Assembly (NCBI GenBank): GCA_028289445.1 | Contig: JANQPO010000014.1 | Span: 62,001 to 126,000 of the forward strand | From: Tepidamorphaceae bacterium | Lineage (GTDB): Bacteria > Pseudomonadota > Alphaproteobacteria > Rhizobiales > JAKSCL01 | Direction of reading: 5' to 3' | Length of the DNA: 64,000 bases | Position numbers and translations under genes: made by a program | Shown here: piece by piece, positions 1-8,246 of the stretch | Layout: each line of letters starts with the position of its first letter | Numbering within the stretch: the stretch's first letter is position 1 | The notes under the pieces: model-generated | The model's input: only the letters and a program-made list of their open reading frames with translations | What the model was told of the DNA's origin: nothing | The model's database searches: none

Positions 1-441
1 ACGCGGGTCCAGCGGCTCGGTGCGGGCGAAAATTATTGCGTCAGCGAGACGGTTTCTCAGGATATGACGGACCGGGTTCACCGGGTCCTCACCCTCGAAG
101 TTTGGCATGACGACCAAGTGATATGGCGTGTTGCGCAGCACGGCCGCCAAACCGGCGATCATCGACGTGCCGAACCCGATGATCTCCTCGTGGGGCGCCA
201 GAACGAAGCTTATGACGTTGGTTCGTCCGGTCCTGAGCCGCTGCGCGGCGCGATCCGGCACGTAACCGATCTGATTGGCGACGGCGCGGACGCGGGCGCG
301 GGTCTCCTCGGCGATCTCCGGCGCATCTTTCAGTGCCCGCGACACCGTCGTGACGGCCAGGCCGGTCGCCGTCGCGATCGTCTTCAGCGTCGGCTTCTCG
401 ACCAGTCCCGTTGTCGGCGAGGCGGATTTTTGTCCAGGCAT
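1..441 (-). CDS. LacI-family transcriptional regulator (partial, 3' end outside window)
   Basis: The first 147 codons are visible, starting from an ATG at 441 and running off the left edge. Residues about 17-60 form a LacI-type helix-turn-helix: TLKTIATATGLAVTTVSRAL, followed by the hinge-type sequence YVPDRAAQRLRTGRTN. The start of the periplasmic-binding-protein-like effector domain follows (NVISFVLAPHEE). It is divergent from the sugar ABC operon at 687, and two LacI-type palindromes lie in the AT-rich space between them. It is therefore probably the local repressor of that operon and of itself (inference). The effector sugar cannot be read because the binding domain is cut off. Confidence 0.9.
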   Translation of the reverse strand, partial: MPGQKSASPTTGLVEKPTLKTIATATGLAVTTVSRALKDAPEIAEETRARVRAVANQIGYVPDRAAQRLRTGRTNVISFVLAPHEEIIGFGTSMIAGLAAVLRNTPYHLVVMPNFEGEDPVNPVRHILRNRLADAIIFARTEPLDPR

Positions 442-478
442 GTTCAACTCGGGTCGCCAGTGTCACTGAACAGAAGAT

Positions 479-496
479 ATTTGCAACGTTACAAAT
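479..496. promoter_or_regulatory. LacI-type operator, copy 1
   Basis: ATTTGCAACGTTACAAAT is an 18-bp near-perfect palindrome centred on AACGTT. The central CG and the TTTG...CAAA arms are typical of LacI-family operators. It lies 38 bp upstream of the regulator's start codon, in the divergent intergenic region. Confidence 0.7.
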
Positions 497-608
497 GTGC
501 AAGGGGATGGATAAAATTCGTTGTGAGTTGATAATCTCATAAAAAATCGATAAAAAACAATACGATACAAGGTTATAGAATTATGAATGCTCTCTTGACG
601 AATAGTAG

Positions 609-624
609 TTTGTAACGTTATAAA
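609..624. promoter_or_regulatory. LacI-type operator, copy 2
   Basis: TTTGTAACGTTATAAA has the same core as the copy at 479-496 (TTTGyAACGTTAyAAA). The two centres are 129 bp apart. It sits about 60 bp before the start of the sugar-binding protein gene. A pair of matching operators between divergent genes fits repression by the regulator at 1-441, possibly with looping (inference). Confidence 0.7.
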
Positions 625-686
625 TCACGATTAGATTCCCGATCACGACATATGTGCTCGCGGAATGGTTCAAAAGGGAGGAACAC

Positions 687-1940
687 ATGACAACGTTTCG
701 TGCAGCGAAATATCTGGCTGGGGTGGCAGTCGTCGCCTTGTCGGCGGTTAGCGCGCAGGCTGAGGAAAGCGTCGAAGTCCTGCACTGGTGGACGTCAGGT
801 GGCGAGGCCGCCGCGTTGGACGTTCTCAAGAAGGATTTGGAATCCAAGGGTGTGAGCTGGGCCGATATGCCGGTTGCCGGCGGTGGGGGTGAGCAGGCCA
901 TGACCGCCTTGCGCGCCCGCGTCACGGCCGGCAATGCGCCGACCGCCGTCCAGATGCTCGGCTTCGATATTCTCGACTGGGCCAAGGAAGGCGCGCTCGG
1001 CAATCTGAATGAGGTTGCCGCCGCCGAGGGCTGGGACAGTGTCGTACCGACGGCGTTGCAGGGCTTCGGCAAGTATGACGGCAACTGGATTTCGGCCCCG
1101 GTCAATGTCCACTCGACCAACTGGGTGTGGATCAGCAAATCCGCGCTCGACGCGGCTGGTGGCAAGGCGCCGGAGTCTTGGGACGAACTCGTCGCCGTGC
1201 TCGACAAGATGCAGGAGAACGGGCTGACCGCGCTCGCCCATGGCGGTCAGGCCTGGCAGGACGCGACCATCTTCGATGCCGTCGTGCTGTCGCTCGGCAC
1301 CGACTTCTACAAGGCGTCGATGATCGATCTCGATCCGGCGGCGCTCGGGGGCGACCAGATGGTCGAAGCCTTCGACCGGATGTCGAAGCTGCGCTCCTAT
1401 GTCGACGATAACTTCTCCGGTCGCGACTGGAACCTGGCGTCCGCGATGGTGATCGAGGGCAAGGCCGGTATGCAGATGATGGGCGACTGGGCCAAGGGCG
1501 AGTTCCTTAAAGCCGGGCAGGTGCCGGGCCAGGACTTCGTCTGCATCCGGTTCCCGGGCACGCAGGGTGCCGTGACCTTCAACTCCGACCAGTTCGCCAT
1601 GTTCAAGGTCGGCGACGATCGCACCGGACCGCAAAAGCTGATGGCGTCGGCGATCATGAGCCCGACCTTCCAGTCGGCGTTCAACGTCGTGAAAGGCTCC
1701 GTTCCGGCGCGCACGGATGTCCCGAACGATGCCTTCGACGATTGCGGCAAGAAGGGCATGGTCGACCTGGCCGATGCTAATTCAAGCGGCACGCTCTATG
1801 GCTCCATGGCCCACGGCCATGCGGCGCCGGCTGCGGTCAAGAACGCCGTTTATGACGTCGTGACCCGGCACTTCAACGGCGAGCTTTCGAGCCAGGAAGC
1901 CGTCGAAGAACTCGCCGCCGCCATCGACGCGGTCAAGTAG
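687..1940 (+). CDS. Sugar ABC transporter, periplasmic solute-binding protein (glucose/mannose type)
   Basis: This 417-residue protein captures a sugar in the periplasm for the importer encoded next to it. Residues 1-24 are a Sec signal peptide ending SAQA. The mature protein begins with [15 protein letters not shown], a hallmark of family-1 extracellular carbohydrate-binding proteins of the GtsA-like (glucose/mannose) group. Later stretches such as [12 protein letters not shown] and the [16 protein letters not shown] region also match that group. The ATG at 687 is chosen because it has a strong GGGAGGAA ribosome site and starts directly at the signal peptide; an upstream in-frame start at 654 would add a non-signal leader. 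It is first in an operon with two permeases and an ATPase. The real ligand is unknown. Confidence 0.9.
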   Translation: MTTFRAAKYLAGVAVVALSAVSAQAEESVEVLHWWTSGGEAAALDVLKKDLESKGVSWADMPVAGGGGEQAMTALRARVTAGNAPTAVQMLGFDILDWAKEGALGNLNEVAAAEGWDSVVPTALQGFGKYDGNWISAPVNVHSTNWVWISKSALDAAGGKAPESWDELVAVLDKMQENGLTALAHGGQAWQDATIFDAVVLSLGTDFYKASMIDLDPAALGGDQMVEAFDRMSKLRSYVDDNFSGRDWNLASAMVIEGKAGMQMMGDWAKGEFLKAGQVPGQDFVCIRFPGTQGAVTFNSDQFAMFKVGDDRTGPQKLMASAIMSPTFQSAFNVVKGSVPARTDVPNDAFDDCGKKGMVDLADANSSGTLYGSMAHGHAAPAAVKNAVYDVVTRHFNGELSSQEAVEELAAAIDAVK

Positions 1941-2036
1941 GACTTCCTCCTAGCGCATCGGGCAATTGGCCCGGTGCGCCAAGAACCGGGGCGGGGATCA
2001 ACCTCGCCCCAACAACGATCGGCCAGGGGGCGCGCC

Positions 2037-2912
2037 ATGAAGGAGCGGTTGCAGGAACTCACGCCGAAGCTGGTGCTTTCGCCGAGCTTCTTCCTGATCC
2101 TGTTCTTCGTCTACGGCTTCATCGTCTACACCGGCTACCTGTCGATGACCGACTCGAAGATGCTGCCGTCCTATGGCTGGGTTGGGCTCGACAATTACGA
2201 GCGCCTTTGGAAGCTGCCGCACTGGAAGCGATCGCTGAACAACCTGGCGGTCTTCGGGATTCTCTACATTGTCGTCTGTACGGTGCTCGGCTTGCTCGCT
2301 GCGATCCTGCTCGATCAGAAGATCCGCGCGGAAGGCCTGCTGCGGCCGATTTATCTGTACCCGATGGCGCTGTCGTTCATCGTGACGGGAACCGCCTGGA
2401 AGTGGTTCCTGGACCCCGGCATCGGCCTCGAAAACACCATCCATCAATGGGGCTGGGAGACCTTCTCCTTCGATTGGATCAAGAACCGCAATTACGCGAT
2501 TTATACGGTTGTGATCGCCGCCGTGTGGCAATCCTCGGGCTTCGTCATGGCTATGTTCCTGGCGGGGCTGCGCGGTGTTGACAACGAGATCATCAAAGCG
2601 GCTCAGATCGACGGGGCGTCGACCGTGCGCATCTACCGCCGCATCATCATTCCGCTCATGCGGCCGGTGTTTCTTTCCGCTTTCGTCGTTCTCGCGCACT
2701 TGGCGATCAAGGCCTACGACTTGGTCATTGCGCTGACCGGCGGTGGGCCTGGTCAGGCGACGGAACTGCCGGCGACCTTCATGTATTCCTACACGTTCAC
2801 GAGGAACCTGATGGGGATCGGTGCGTCGTCGGCGATCATCATGCTCATCATGATCTTTTCCATCATCATTCCCTACCTTTATTCGGAACTGAGAGGAGGG
2901 AAGACGCAATGA
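2037..2912 (+). CDS. Sugar ABC transporter permease 1 (MalF-like)
   Basis: This is a 291-residue inner-membrane permease with about six hydrophobic segments, beginning LVLSPSFFLILFFVYGFIVYTGYLS. The EAA loop that contacts the ATPase is clear at about residues 190-215: EIIKAAQIDGASTVRIYRRI. It follows the binding protein by 96 bp and overlaps the next permease by 4 bp (ATGA), so the two are translationally coupled. The ATG at 2037 is preferred over an upstream in-frame start at 1974 because the upstream codons encode a polar, Arg-rich stretch unlike a permease N-terminus. It belongs to the GtsB/MalF/UgpA family. Confidence 0.92.
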   Translation: MKERLQELTPKLVLSPSFFLILFFVYGFIVYTGYLSMTDSKMLPSYGWVGLDNYERLWKLPHWKRSLNNLAVFGILYIVVCTVLGLLAAILLDQKIRAEGLLRPIYLYPMALSFIVTGTAWKWFLDPGIGLENTIHQWGWETFSFDWIKNRNYAIYTVVIAAVWQSSGFVMAMFLAGLRGVDNEIIKAAQIDGASTVRIYRRIIIPLMRPVFLSAFVVLAHLAIKAYDLVIALTGGGPGQATELPATFMYSYTFTRNLMGIGASSAIIMLIMIFSIIIPYLYSELRGGKTQ

Positions 2913-3790
2913 GCCAGCCCTCCGCCGACGTGGCCGTCCAAACCAACCGGCTCGTGCGCATCGCGATCTATACGGCACTGATTGTTCTCGCGGTCTACTA
3001 CCTGCTGCCGTTTTACGTGATGGTGGTGAACTCGCTGAAGCCGCTCGACGAAATCCGCGAGGGCGACATGCTGGCCCTGCCGCGCCAATGGACCATCGCG
3101 CCCTGGCTCTCGGCGTGGTCGACGGCCCAGATCGGCGTCGAGCCCACGGGCCTGCGCCCTTACTTCATGAACTCGATATTCATGGTGGTTCCAGCGGTCG
3201 CATTGTCGACCATTCTTGGCGCCCTCAACGGCTATGTGCTGACTAAGTGGCGCTTCCCGGGCCACAACCTGGTGTTCGGCATGATGCTTTTGGCCTGCTT
3301 CATTCCCTTCCAGATCGTCCTCATCCCGATGGCGCGCGTGCTCGGTATTCTAGGGCTTGCCGGCACGACCTGGGGCTTGGTGCTCGTCCACACGGTTTAC
3401 GGTCTGGGCTTCACGACACTGTTCTTCCGCAACTACTACGAGGCCTTCCCGACTGAGCTTGTGCGCGCCGCGCAGATCGACGGTGCTTCCTTCTTCCAGA
3501 TCTTCCGGCGCATCCTGTTGCCGTCTTCGGGACCGATCATCGTCGTCACCGTGATCTGGCAGTTCACCAATGTGTGGAACGACTTCCTGTTCGGCGCGTC
3601 GTTCGCCGACGTCGACTCCGTGCCGATGACGGTCGCCCTCAACAATCTCGTCTCCTCGTCGACGGGCGTGAAAGAATACAACGTCCACTTTGCCGGCGCG
3701 ATCCTCGCAGCGTTGCCGACCCTCATCGTCTACGTCGTCTCCGGACGCTATTTCGTGCGCGGCCTGATGGCTGGCGCCGTGAAGGGATAG
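2909..3790 (+). CDS. Sugar ABC transporter permease 2 (MalG-like)
   Basis: A 293-residue inner-membrane partner permease. An N-terminal membrane segment (ALIVLAVYYLLPFYVMVVNSL) is followed by further helices. The EAA loop ELVRAAQIDGASFFQIFRRI occurs at about residues 185-210, and the family-typical segment QFTNVWNDFLFG follows. Its start overlaps the stop of permease 1 (ATGA). It is of GtsC/MalG type and, with permease 1, forms the heterodimeric channel. Confidence 0.92.
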   Translation: MSQPSADVAVQTNRLVRIAIYTALIVLAVYYLLPFYVMVVNSLKPLDEIREGDMLALPRQWTIAPWLSAWSTAQIGVEPTGLRPYFMNSIFMVVPAVALSTILGALNGYVLTKWRFPGHNLVFGMMLLACFIPFQIVLIPMARVLGILGLAGTTWGLVLVHTVYGLGFTTLFFRNYYEAFPTELVRAAQIDGASFFQIFRRILLPSSGPIIVVTVIWQFTNVWNDFLFGASFADVDSVPMTVALNNLVSSSTGVKEYNVHFAGAILAALPTLIVYVVSGRYFVRGLMAGAVKG

Positions 3791-3795
3791 TCACC

Positions 3796-4911
3796 ATGGC
3801 CTTTCTCGAAATCCGCAACTTGATGAAGTCCTTCGGCAATGTGGATGTGCTGAAAGGCATCAATATCGAAATCGAGGAGGGCGGCTTCTTGGTTCTCGTT
3901 GGGCCGTCGGGCTGCGGCAAGTCGACGCTTCTGAACACCATTGCGGGCCTTGAGGCGATCACCAGCGGCGACATCAGCATTGGCGGCCGCTCCGTGGCGG
4001 GGTTGCACCCGTCGAAGCGCGATATCGCCATGGTGTTCCAAAGCTATGCGCTTTATCCGAACATGACGGTCGCGCAGAACATCGGCTTCGGCATGGAAAT
4101 CCGCGGCATTGGCCAGACCGATCGCGACAAGGCAATTGCTGACGTCTCCGAGCTTTTACAGATCGGCCATTTGCTCGACCGCAAGCCGTCGCAGCTTTCC
4201 GGCGGTCAGCGCCAGCGTGTTGCCATGGGCCGTGCACTTGTTCGCGAACCGCAGGTGTTTCTGTTCGACGAGCCGCTGTCGAACCTCGATGCCAAGCTGC
4301 GGGTTGACATGCGCACTGAGATCAAACGGCTACATCAGCGCATGGGCACGACGATCGTTTACGTCACGCACGACCAGATCGAGGCGATGACGCTTGCGAC
4401 CAAGATCGCGGTCCTCAAAGACGGCATTCTTCAACAGTTCGGCTCGCCGGCCGAAATCTACAACGACCCGGCCAATATGTTCGTCGCCGACTTCATGGGG
4501 TCGCCCTCCATGAACCTCATCCCGGCGCGGATCGAGACCGAAGGGAACGGTGTGGCCGTAGTCATCTCCAAGCGCGGCGGTGGCGAAGCGGTGCGCCTTC
4601 CTGTCGAGAATGCCAATGGTCTGACCGCCCATGCCGGTGCTGATGTTATCTTCGGGATCCGGCCGGAAGCGCTGACCGATCCTGACGGCGCCGACCGCAC
4701 CGGCGGCGGACTGGTCAATGCTGTTTGTCCGATCGAGGTCGTTGAGCCGGCCGGCTCCGATACGTTCGCCGTCACGCATCTGGGCGACATCGAGGTGACG
4801 GCCAGGCTTCGCGCGGATGCCGCGATCGAACCCGGCCGCGAGGAGACGCTAACCTTCAATATGACCAAGGCCGTGTTCTTCGATCCGAAAACCGAGAGCC
4901 GCATCGCATGA
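3796..4911 (+). CDS. Sugar ABC transporter ATP-binding protein (MalK/UgpC-like)
   Basis: This 371-residue cytoplasmic ATPase energises the importer. Walker A is GPSGCGKST at about residue 37, the signature is LSGGQRQRVAMGRAL, Walker B is VFLFDEP, and the switch histidine is in YVTHDQIEAM. The roughly 130 C-terminal residues form the OB-like regulatory domain of the MalK subfamily (FGIRPEALTD). The ATG at 3796 is chosen because the protein then starts at the canonical MAFLEIRNLMKSFG; the open frame upstream overlaps permease 2 and is not coding. Its stop overlaps the next gene (ATGA). Confidence 0.93.
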   Translation: MAFLEIRNLMKSFGNVDVLKGINIEIEEGGFLVLVGPSGCGKSTLLNTIAGLEAITSGDISIGGRSVAGLHPSKRDIAMVFQSYALYPNMTVAQNIGFGMEIRGIGQTDRDKAIADVSELLQIGHLLDRKPSQLSGGQRQRVAMGRALVREPQVFLFDEPLSNLDAKLRVDMRTEIKRLHQRMGTTIVYVTHDQIEAMTLATKIAVLKDGILQQFGSPAEIYNDPANMFVADFMGSPSMNLIPARIETEGNGVAVVISKRGGGEAVRLPVENANGLTAHAGADVIFGIRPEALTDPDGADRTGGGLVNAVCPIEVVEPAGSDTFAVTHLGDIEVTARLRADAAIEPGREETLTFNMTKAVFFDPKTESRIA

Positions 4912-5219
4912 TCCGGCACGTTGTCCTCTTGCGCTTTGCCGACGGCGTTTCAGCCTCGGACAAACAGGCGCTTTACGACGCGCTTGCGGCGCTGCGCGAG
5001 CACATCGCGGGGATCGTCGACTTTCGGGCTGGCCCGAATGTCAGCGTCGAAGGGCCCCTCACACAGGGCTTCGACGATGGGTTCTGGTTCGATTTCGAGA
5101 ACGCTGGCGTGCGCGACGCCTATCTGGTTCACCCGGAACACCAGGCCGTCGGCGCCCGTATTGTCGAGGCGACCAAGGACGGTCTCGACGGCGTTTTGGT
5201 CTTCGATTTCGAGCTATAA
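4908..5219 (+). CDS. Dabb (stress-responsive alpha/beta barrel) domain protein
   Basis: This 103-residue protein consists of a single Dabb ferredoxin-like domain. It begins MIRHVVLLRFADG, the usual Dabb first strand, and contains the conserved YLVHPEHQAV motif near residues 73-82. The start overlaps the ABC ATPase stop (ATGA), so it is co-translated with the transporter. Dabb proteins form dimeric barrels; some are enzymes in sugar or polyketide metabolism and many have no known role. Its coupling to sugar uptake suggests a catalytic or sugar-handling role in this pathway (inference). Confidence 0.85.
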   Translation: MIRHVVLLRFADGVSASDKQALYDALAALREHIAGIVDFRAGPNVSVEGPLTQGFDDGFWFDFENAGVRDAYLVHPEHQAVGARIVEATKDGLDGVLVFDFEL

Positions 5220-5245
5220 ACCAATCACGTGAGCGGGACGTTTGC

Positions 5246-5290
5246 TTGACCTTGAGGGCAGTGTTTGTTAAAAAGTAACTAATTGGTTAC
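5246..5290 (+). promoter_or_regulatory. Candidate promoter with inverted repeat upstream of the SDR gene
   Basis: A TTGACC hexamer at 5246-5251 is followed after 16 bases by TTAAAA (5268-5273), a possible -35/-10 pair. Immediately downstream is the inverted repeat GTAACTAATTGGTTAC (5275-5290; 7 of 8 base pairs match). The AT-rich block contrasts with its flanks. It lacks the central CG of the LacI sites at 479 and 609, so a different regulator may act here. Confidence 0.4.
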
Positions 5291-5318
5291 AAACTGAAAT
5301 TCGATAAGGGAGACCCAG

Positions 5319-6098
5319 GTGACGGATACGAATCCTCACGCCGCCTTTGTCACCGGCGCCAGTCGCGGTATCGGTCTCGGTGTCGCCTTGGCCCTTGCCG
5401 ACAAGGGGTTTGCCGTCGCGCTGAATGCGCGCGAAGGGAGCGAAGAACTCAAGGAGGCATGCCGCGCCGTTGAAGAGCGCGGGGTCAAGGCTGTCGCGGT
5501 TGCTGGCCATGTCGATGATATCGGCAATCACACGGCCATGCTGGACCGTGCGGAGGCGAAAATCGGTCCGCTGTCGACGCTGGTTAACAATGCCGGCGTC
5601 TCGGTGCTGAGCCGTGGCGATCTTCTCGATGCGTCGGAGGACAGCTACGACCGCTGCATGGCGGTGAACGCCAAGGCCCTGTTCTTTCTCTCGCAGGCTT
5701 TCGCCAAACGGCTTGTTTCGCGCGACCGCGACGACGGTCGAGCCTACAGCATCGTCAATGTGACGTCCGCGAACGCGGCGGCTGCCGCCATAAATCGCGG
5801 CGAATACTGTGCGTCCAAAGCGGCGGCCGCGATGATCTCGAAAGTCTTCGCGGCACGGCTCGGCGGGGAGGGGATCGCTGTCTACGATGTGCAACCGGGC
5901 CTGATTGAAACAGCGATGACGGCGGGCGTCAGCGACGATTATCGCCGTCGCGCCGAAGCCGGACTGACGCTTATCCCGCGCCTGGGCCAACCGGACGATA
6001 TCGGTCAGGTCGTCGCCACGCTTGCCGCCGGCGGGCTTCCCTACACGACCGGGCAGGTCGTTTCCGCCGATGGCGGGATGCTCCTCTCGCGCTTTTAG
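5319..6098 (+). CDS. Short-chain dehydrogenase/reductase (FabG-like SDR)
   Basis: This 259-residue NAD(P)-dependent oxidoreductase begins at a GTG with AAGGGAGA upstream. The cofactor motif TGASRGIG lies at about residues 13-20, NNAG at about 90-93, a catalytic serine in NVTSANAAA, and the YxxxK pair in EYCASKAA. A C-terminal GQVVSADGG closes the fold. In this locus it most likely oxidises or reduces a sugar or sugar-derived polyol rather than serving in fatty-acid synthesis (inference from context). It is followed 10 bp later by the DUF993 gene. Confidence 0.9.
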   Translation: MTDTNPHAAFVTGASRGIGLGVALALADKGFAVALNAREGSEELKEACRAVEERGVKAVAVAGHVDDIGNHTAMLDRAEAKIGPLSTLVNNAGVSVLSRGDLLDASEDSYDRCMAVNAKALFFLSQAFAKRLVSRDRDDGRAYSIVNVTSANAAAAAINRGEYCASKAAAAMISKVFAARLGGEGIAVYDVQPGLIETAMTAGVSDDYRRRAEAGLTLIPRLGQPDDIGQVVATLAAGGLPYTTGQVVSADGGMLLSRF

Positions 6099-6108
6099 GT
6101 CGCCGCCG

Positions 6109-7257
6109 ATGCACATCCGCCTACCCGACGAAACTGGCGCTTTTAGCGACTACGCCCTCATCGGAACGCCGATTAACGCCGCACCGCTTAGTGCAGATCC
6201 CGTTCGCACCGTGTTTTCCGCCGCGCATGTCGTCGCCGACCCGTTCACCGGCAACGATCCCTCCGGTCCGGCGACTGTCGATTGGGAGGCGACGATGGCG
6301 TTTCGGCGTCATTTGGCAGGTCTCGGTCTGGGTATCGCCGAAGCGATGGACACGGCACAGCGCGGCATGGGACTGGACTGGCCAGGCGCGCTGAAGTTGA
6401 TCCGCCGCACCAGGGCTGAGCTACCGGACGCCCTGGTCTTCAACGGCGCCGGGACGGATCACCTCGATCCGGCAGACGCGCAGTCGCTGGATGATGTGCG
6501 CCGTGCCTATGATGAGCAGCTTTCGGCGATCCAGAGCATCGGCGGTCGCATCATCCTAATGGCCAGCCGCGCCTTGGCGCGGGTTGCGTCCGGACCGGAC
6601 GACTATATCTCCGTCTACCGTGATGTTCTGGCGAACGCTGATGAACCCGTCGTTCTGCATTGGCTGGGTGATATGTTCGATCCGGCGCTTGCGGGATATT
6701 GGGGCGCGGACGATTTCGAATCGACTCTAGAGACTTGCCTCCAAGTCATTGAGGAAAATGCAGAAAAAGTTGATGGCATCAAGATCTCGTTGCTCGATAA
6801 GGACAAAGAGATCGTCATGCGTCGACGCCTGCCGAACGGCGTGAAGATGTATACGGGAGACGACTTCAACTATCCCGAACTGATTGCCGGCGACGATCAA
6901 CGCTATTCTCACGCATTGCTCGGCATTTTCGATCCGCTGGCGCCGGCCGCCGCCCATGCCATCGCGCAGTTGGGTGCAGGCGACGTGACCGGTTTCCGCG
7001 CGACTCTCGATCCGACGGTGCCACTGGCGCGTCTGATCTTCCGCGCTCCGACGCAATACTATAAGACCGGTGTCGTTTTCCTCGCGTGGTTGAACGGCTT
7101 CCAGGATCACTTTGTCATGCTGGGTGGAGCACAGGCGATGCGGCCACTCCCATATTTCGTCGAAACGTTCAAATTGGCTGACGCGTGCGGGCTGCTGCGC
7201 GATCCGGATCTGGCCGTCGAACGGATGAAAAAGCTACTCGCGATCTACGGCGTTTGA
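6109..7257 (+). CDS. DUF993 family protein (dihydrodipicolinate-synthase-like TIM barrel)
   Basis: This 382-residue protein shows features I associate with DUF993, including ISLLDKDKEIVMRRRLP near residue 224 and YTGDDFNYPELI near 247. The family is distantly related to the DHDPS/NAL class I aldolase fold, and its reaction is not established to my knowledge. The ATG at 6109 is chosen because upstream in-frame codons overlap the SDR gene and read as a shadow. It lies between an SDR and an isomerase-like TIM barrel, so a retro-aldol or dehydratase step on a sugar-derived keto compound is plausible (inference). Confidence 0.8.
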   Translation: MHIRLPDETGAFSDYALIGTPINAAPLSADPVRTVFSAAHVVADPFTGNDPSGPATVDWEATMAFRRHLAGLGLGIAEAMDTAQRGMGLDWPGALKLIRRTRAELPDALVFNGAGTDHLDPADAQSLDDVRRAYDEQLSAIQSIGGRIILMASRALARVASGPDDYISVYRDVLANADEPVVLHWLGDMFDPALAGYWGADDFESTLETCLQVIEENAEKVDGIKISLLDKDKEIVMRRRLPNGVKMYTGDDFNYPELIAGDDQRYSHALLGIFDPLAPAAAHAIAQLGAGDVTGFRATLDPTVPLARLIFRAPTQYYKTGVVFLAWLNGFQDHFVMLGGAQAMRPLPYFVETFKLADACGLLRDPDLAVERMKKLLAIYGV

Positions 7258-7261
7258 GCCG

Positions 7262-8122
7262 ATGCGCGACTTCTCAAACGATCATTCCGCCCTGGCGCTC
7301 AATACGGCGACGCTGGGTCACAACGTCGATGGCCATGGCGCGGGCTGGTCGCCTGAGCGAGTGATCGATGCCTGCGCGGCGCGTGGGTTTGGCGCCATCA
7401 CCTATTGGCGGCGGGAGATCGGCGATCGCGCGGTTGACATCGGCGAGCGAACGCGCGCGGCCGGCCTGTCCGTGTCGGGGTTATGTCGGACGCCGTTCCT
7501 TGTGGGACCATTGGCCCCGCCAACGCGTGCGGCGGTGATCGACGATTTCAAGGCTTCGATCGACATGACGGCGGACCTGGAAGCGACCTGCCTCACGATC
7601 GTCGTCGGCGGCGTGATCGAAGGGTCTCACAGCCTGACGGAAAGTTTGAAAGCGGTCGCCGATATCGTGGCGGAGATGGCATCGCGCGCTCAGCAGGGCA
7701 ATGTCAAATTGGCGCTCGAACCCTTGAATCCCGTCTATGGTGGCAATCGCTCCTGTTTGGTTACCGTGCGAGACGCGGTCGATCTGTGCGACGCCATCGA
7801 CAACCCCGCTGTCACCATCGCCGTCGATGTTTATCACGTGTGGTGGGACCTCTCGCTGGCGACGGAACTGAAGCGCGCCGGCAGTGCGCGGATCGCCGGA
7901 TATCACCTGTGCGATTGGCTTGCCGACACGACCGATGTGTTGCTCGATCGCGGCATGATGGGCGACGGTGTCGCCGATTTGAAGGCGATCCGTGAAGCTG
8001 TTGAAGGAGCAGGCTATTCCGGGTTCTGCGAGGTCGAGATTTTTTCGGCGAACGATTGGTGGAAACGCGATCCGGGCGAAGTTCTGGATACCTGCGTGGA
8101 GCGCTTCCGCACCGTTTGCTAG
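7262..8122 (+). CDS. Sugar phosphate isomerase/epimerase-like TIM-barrel protein
   Basis: A 286-residue AP-endonuclease-2 type TIM barrel. Residues likely to bind the divalent metal are visible in order: Glu in LALEPLNP, Asp in VDVYHVWWD, His in GYHLCDW, and Glu in CEVEIFS. These match the Glu-Asp-His-Glu pattern of xylose-isomerase-like epimerases. It is 4 bp downstream of the DUF993 gene, so they are probably one transcriptional unit. The substrate is unknown. Its TAG stop (8120-8122) is part of an inverted repeat. Confidence 0.85.
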   Translation: MRDFSNDHSALALNTATLGHNVDGHGAGWSPERVIDACAARGFGAITYWRREIGDRAVDIGERTRAAGLSVSGLCRTPFLVGPLAPPTRAAVIDDFKASIDMTADLEATCLTIVVGGVIEGSHSLTESLKAVADIVAEMASRAQQGNVKLALEPLNPVYGGNRSCLVTVRDAVDLCDAIDNPAVTIAVDVYHVWWDLSLATELKRAGSARIAGYHLCDWLADTTDVLLDRGMMGDGVADLKAIREAVEGAGYSGFCEVEIFSANDWWKRDPGEVLDTCVERFRTVC

Positions 8123-8160
8123 AGCACTCTCGGTAAAGCCCGAGTCATTGAAAGTGCTCT
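8121..8160. repeat. Inverted repeat (stem-loop) at the isomerase gene end
   Basis: AGAGCACT (8121-8128) pairs with AGTGCTCT (8153-8160), and an inner CTCGG (8129-8133) pairs with CCGAG (8140-8144). The outer arm overlaps the stop codon of the upstream gene. There is no T-run after the stem, so it is not a classical intrinsic terminator but may still end or stabilise transcripts. Confidence 0.6.
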
Positions 8161-8173
8161 ATCTCTTTGATCT

Positions 8174-8246
8174 AGAGCATGTTCTTGTCCGAAAACCGCT
8201 CCCATCCCCGCCTTCGCGGGGACAGGCTTTTTGGGGAACATGTTCT
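8174..8246. repeat. Extragenic palindromic (RPE/REP-like) element
   Basis: The outer arms AGAGCATGTTCT (8174-8185) and GGAACATGTTCT (8235-8246) are inverted copies. A perfect inner hairpin, CCCCGC-CTTC-GCGGGG (8206-8221), lies between them. The GAGCATGTTC core resembles palindromic repeats common in rhizobial genomes. The right end supplies the TAG stop of the minus-strand dehydrogenase gene (8245-8247). It sits between convergent genes. Confidence 0.7.

Noticed and set aside
795..1634. Long reading frame on the minus strand opposite the sugar-binding protein
   Set aside because: It is fully antisense to a clear signal-peptide binding protein, has no ribosome site, and its translation is His/Arg/Gly-rich without any family features. 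It is a GC-rich shadow.
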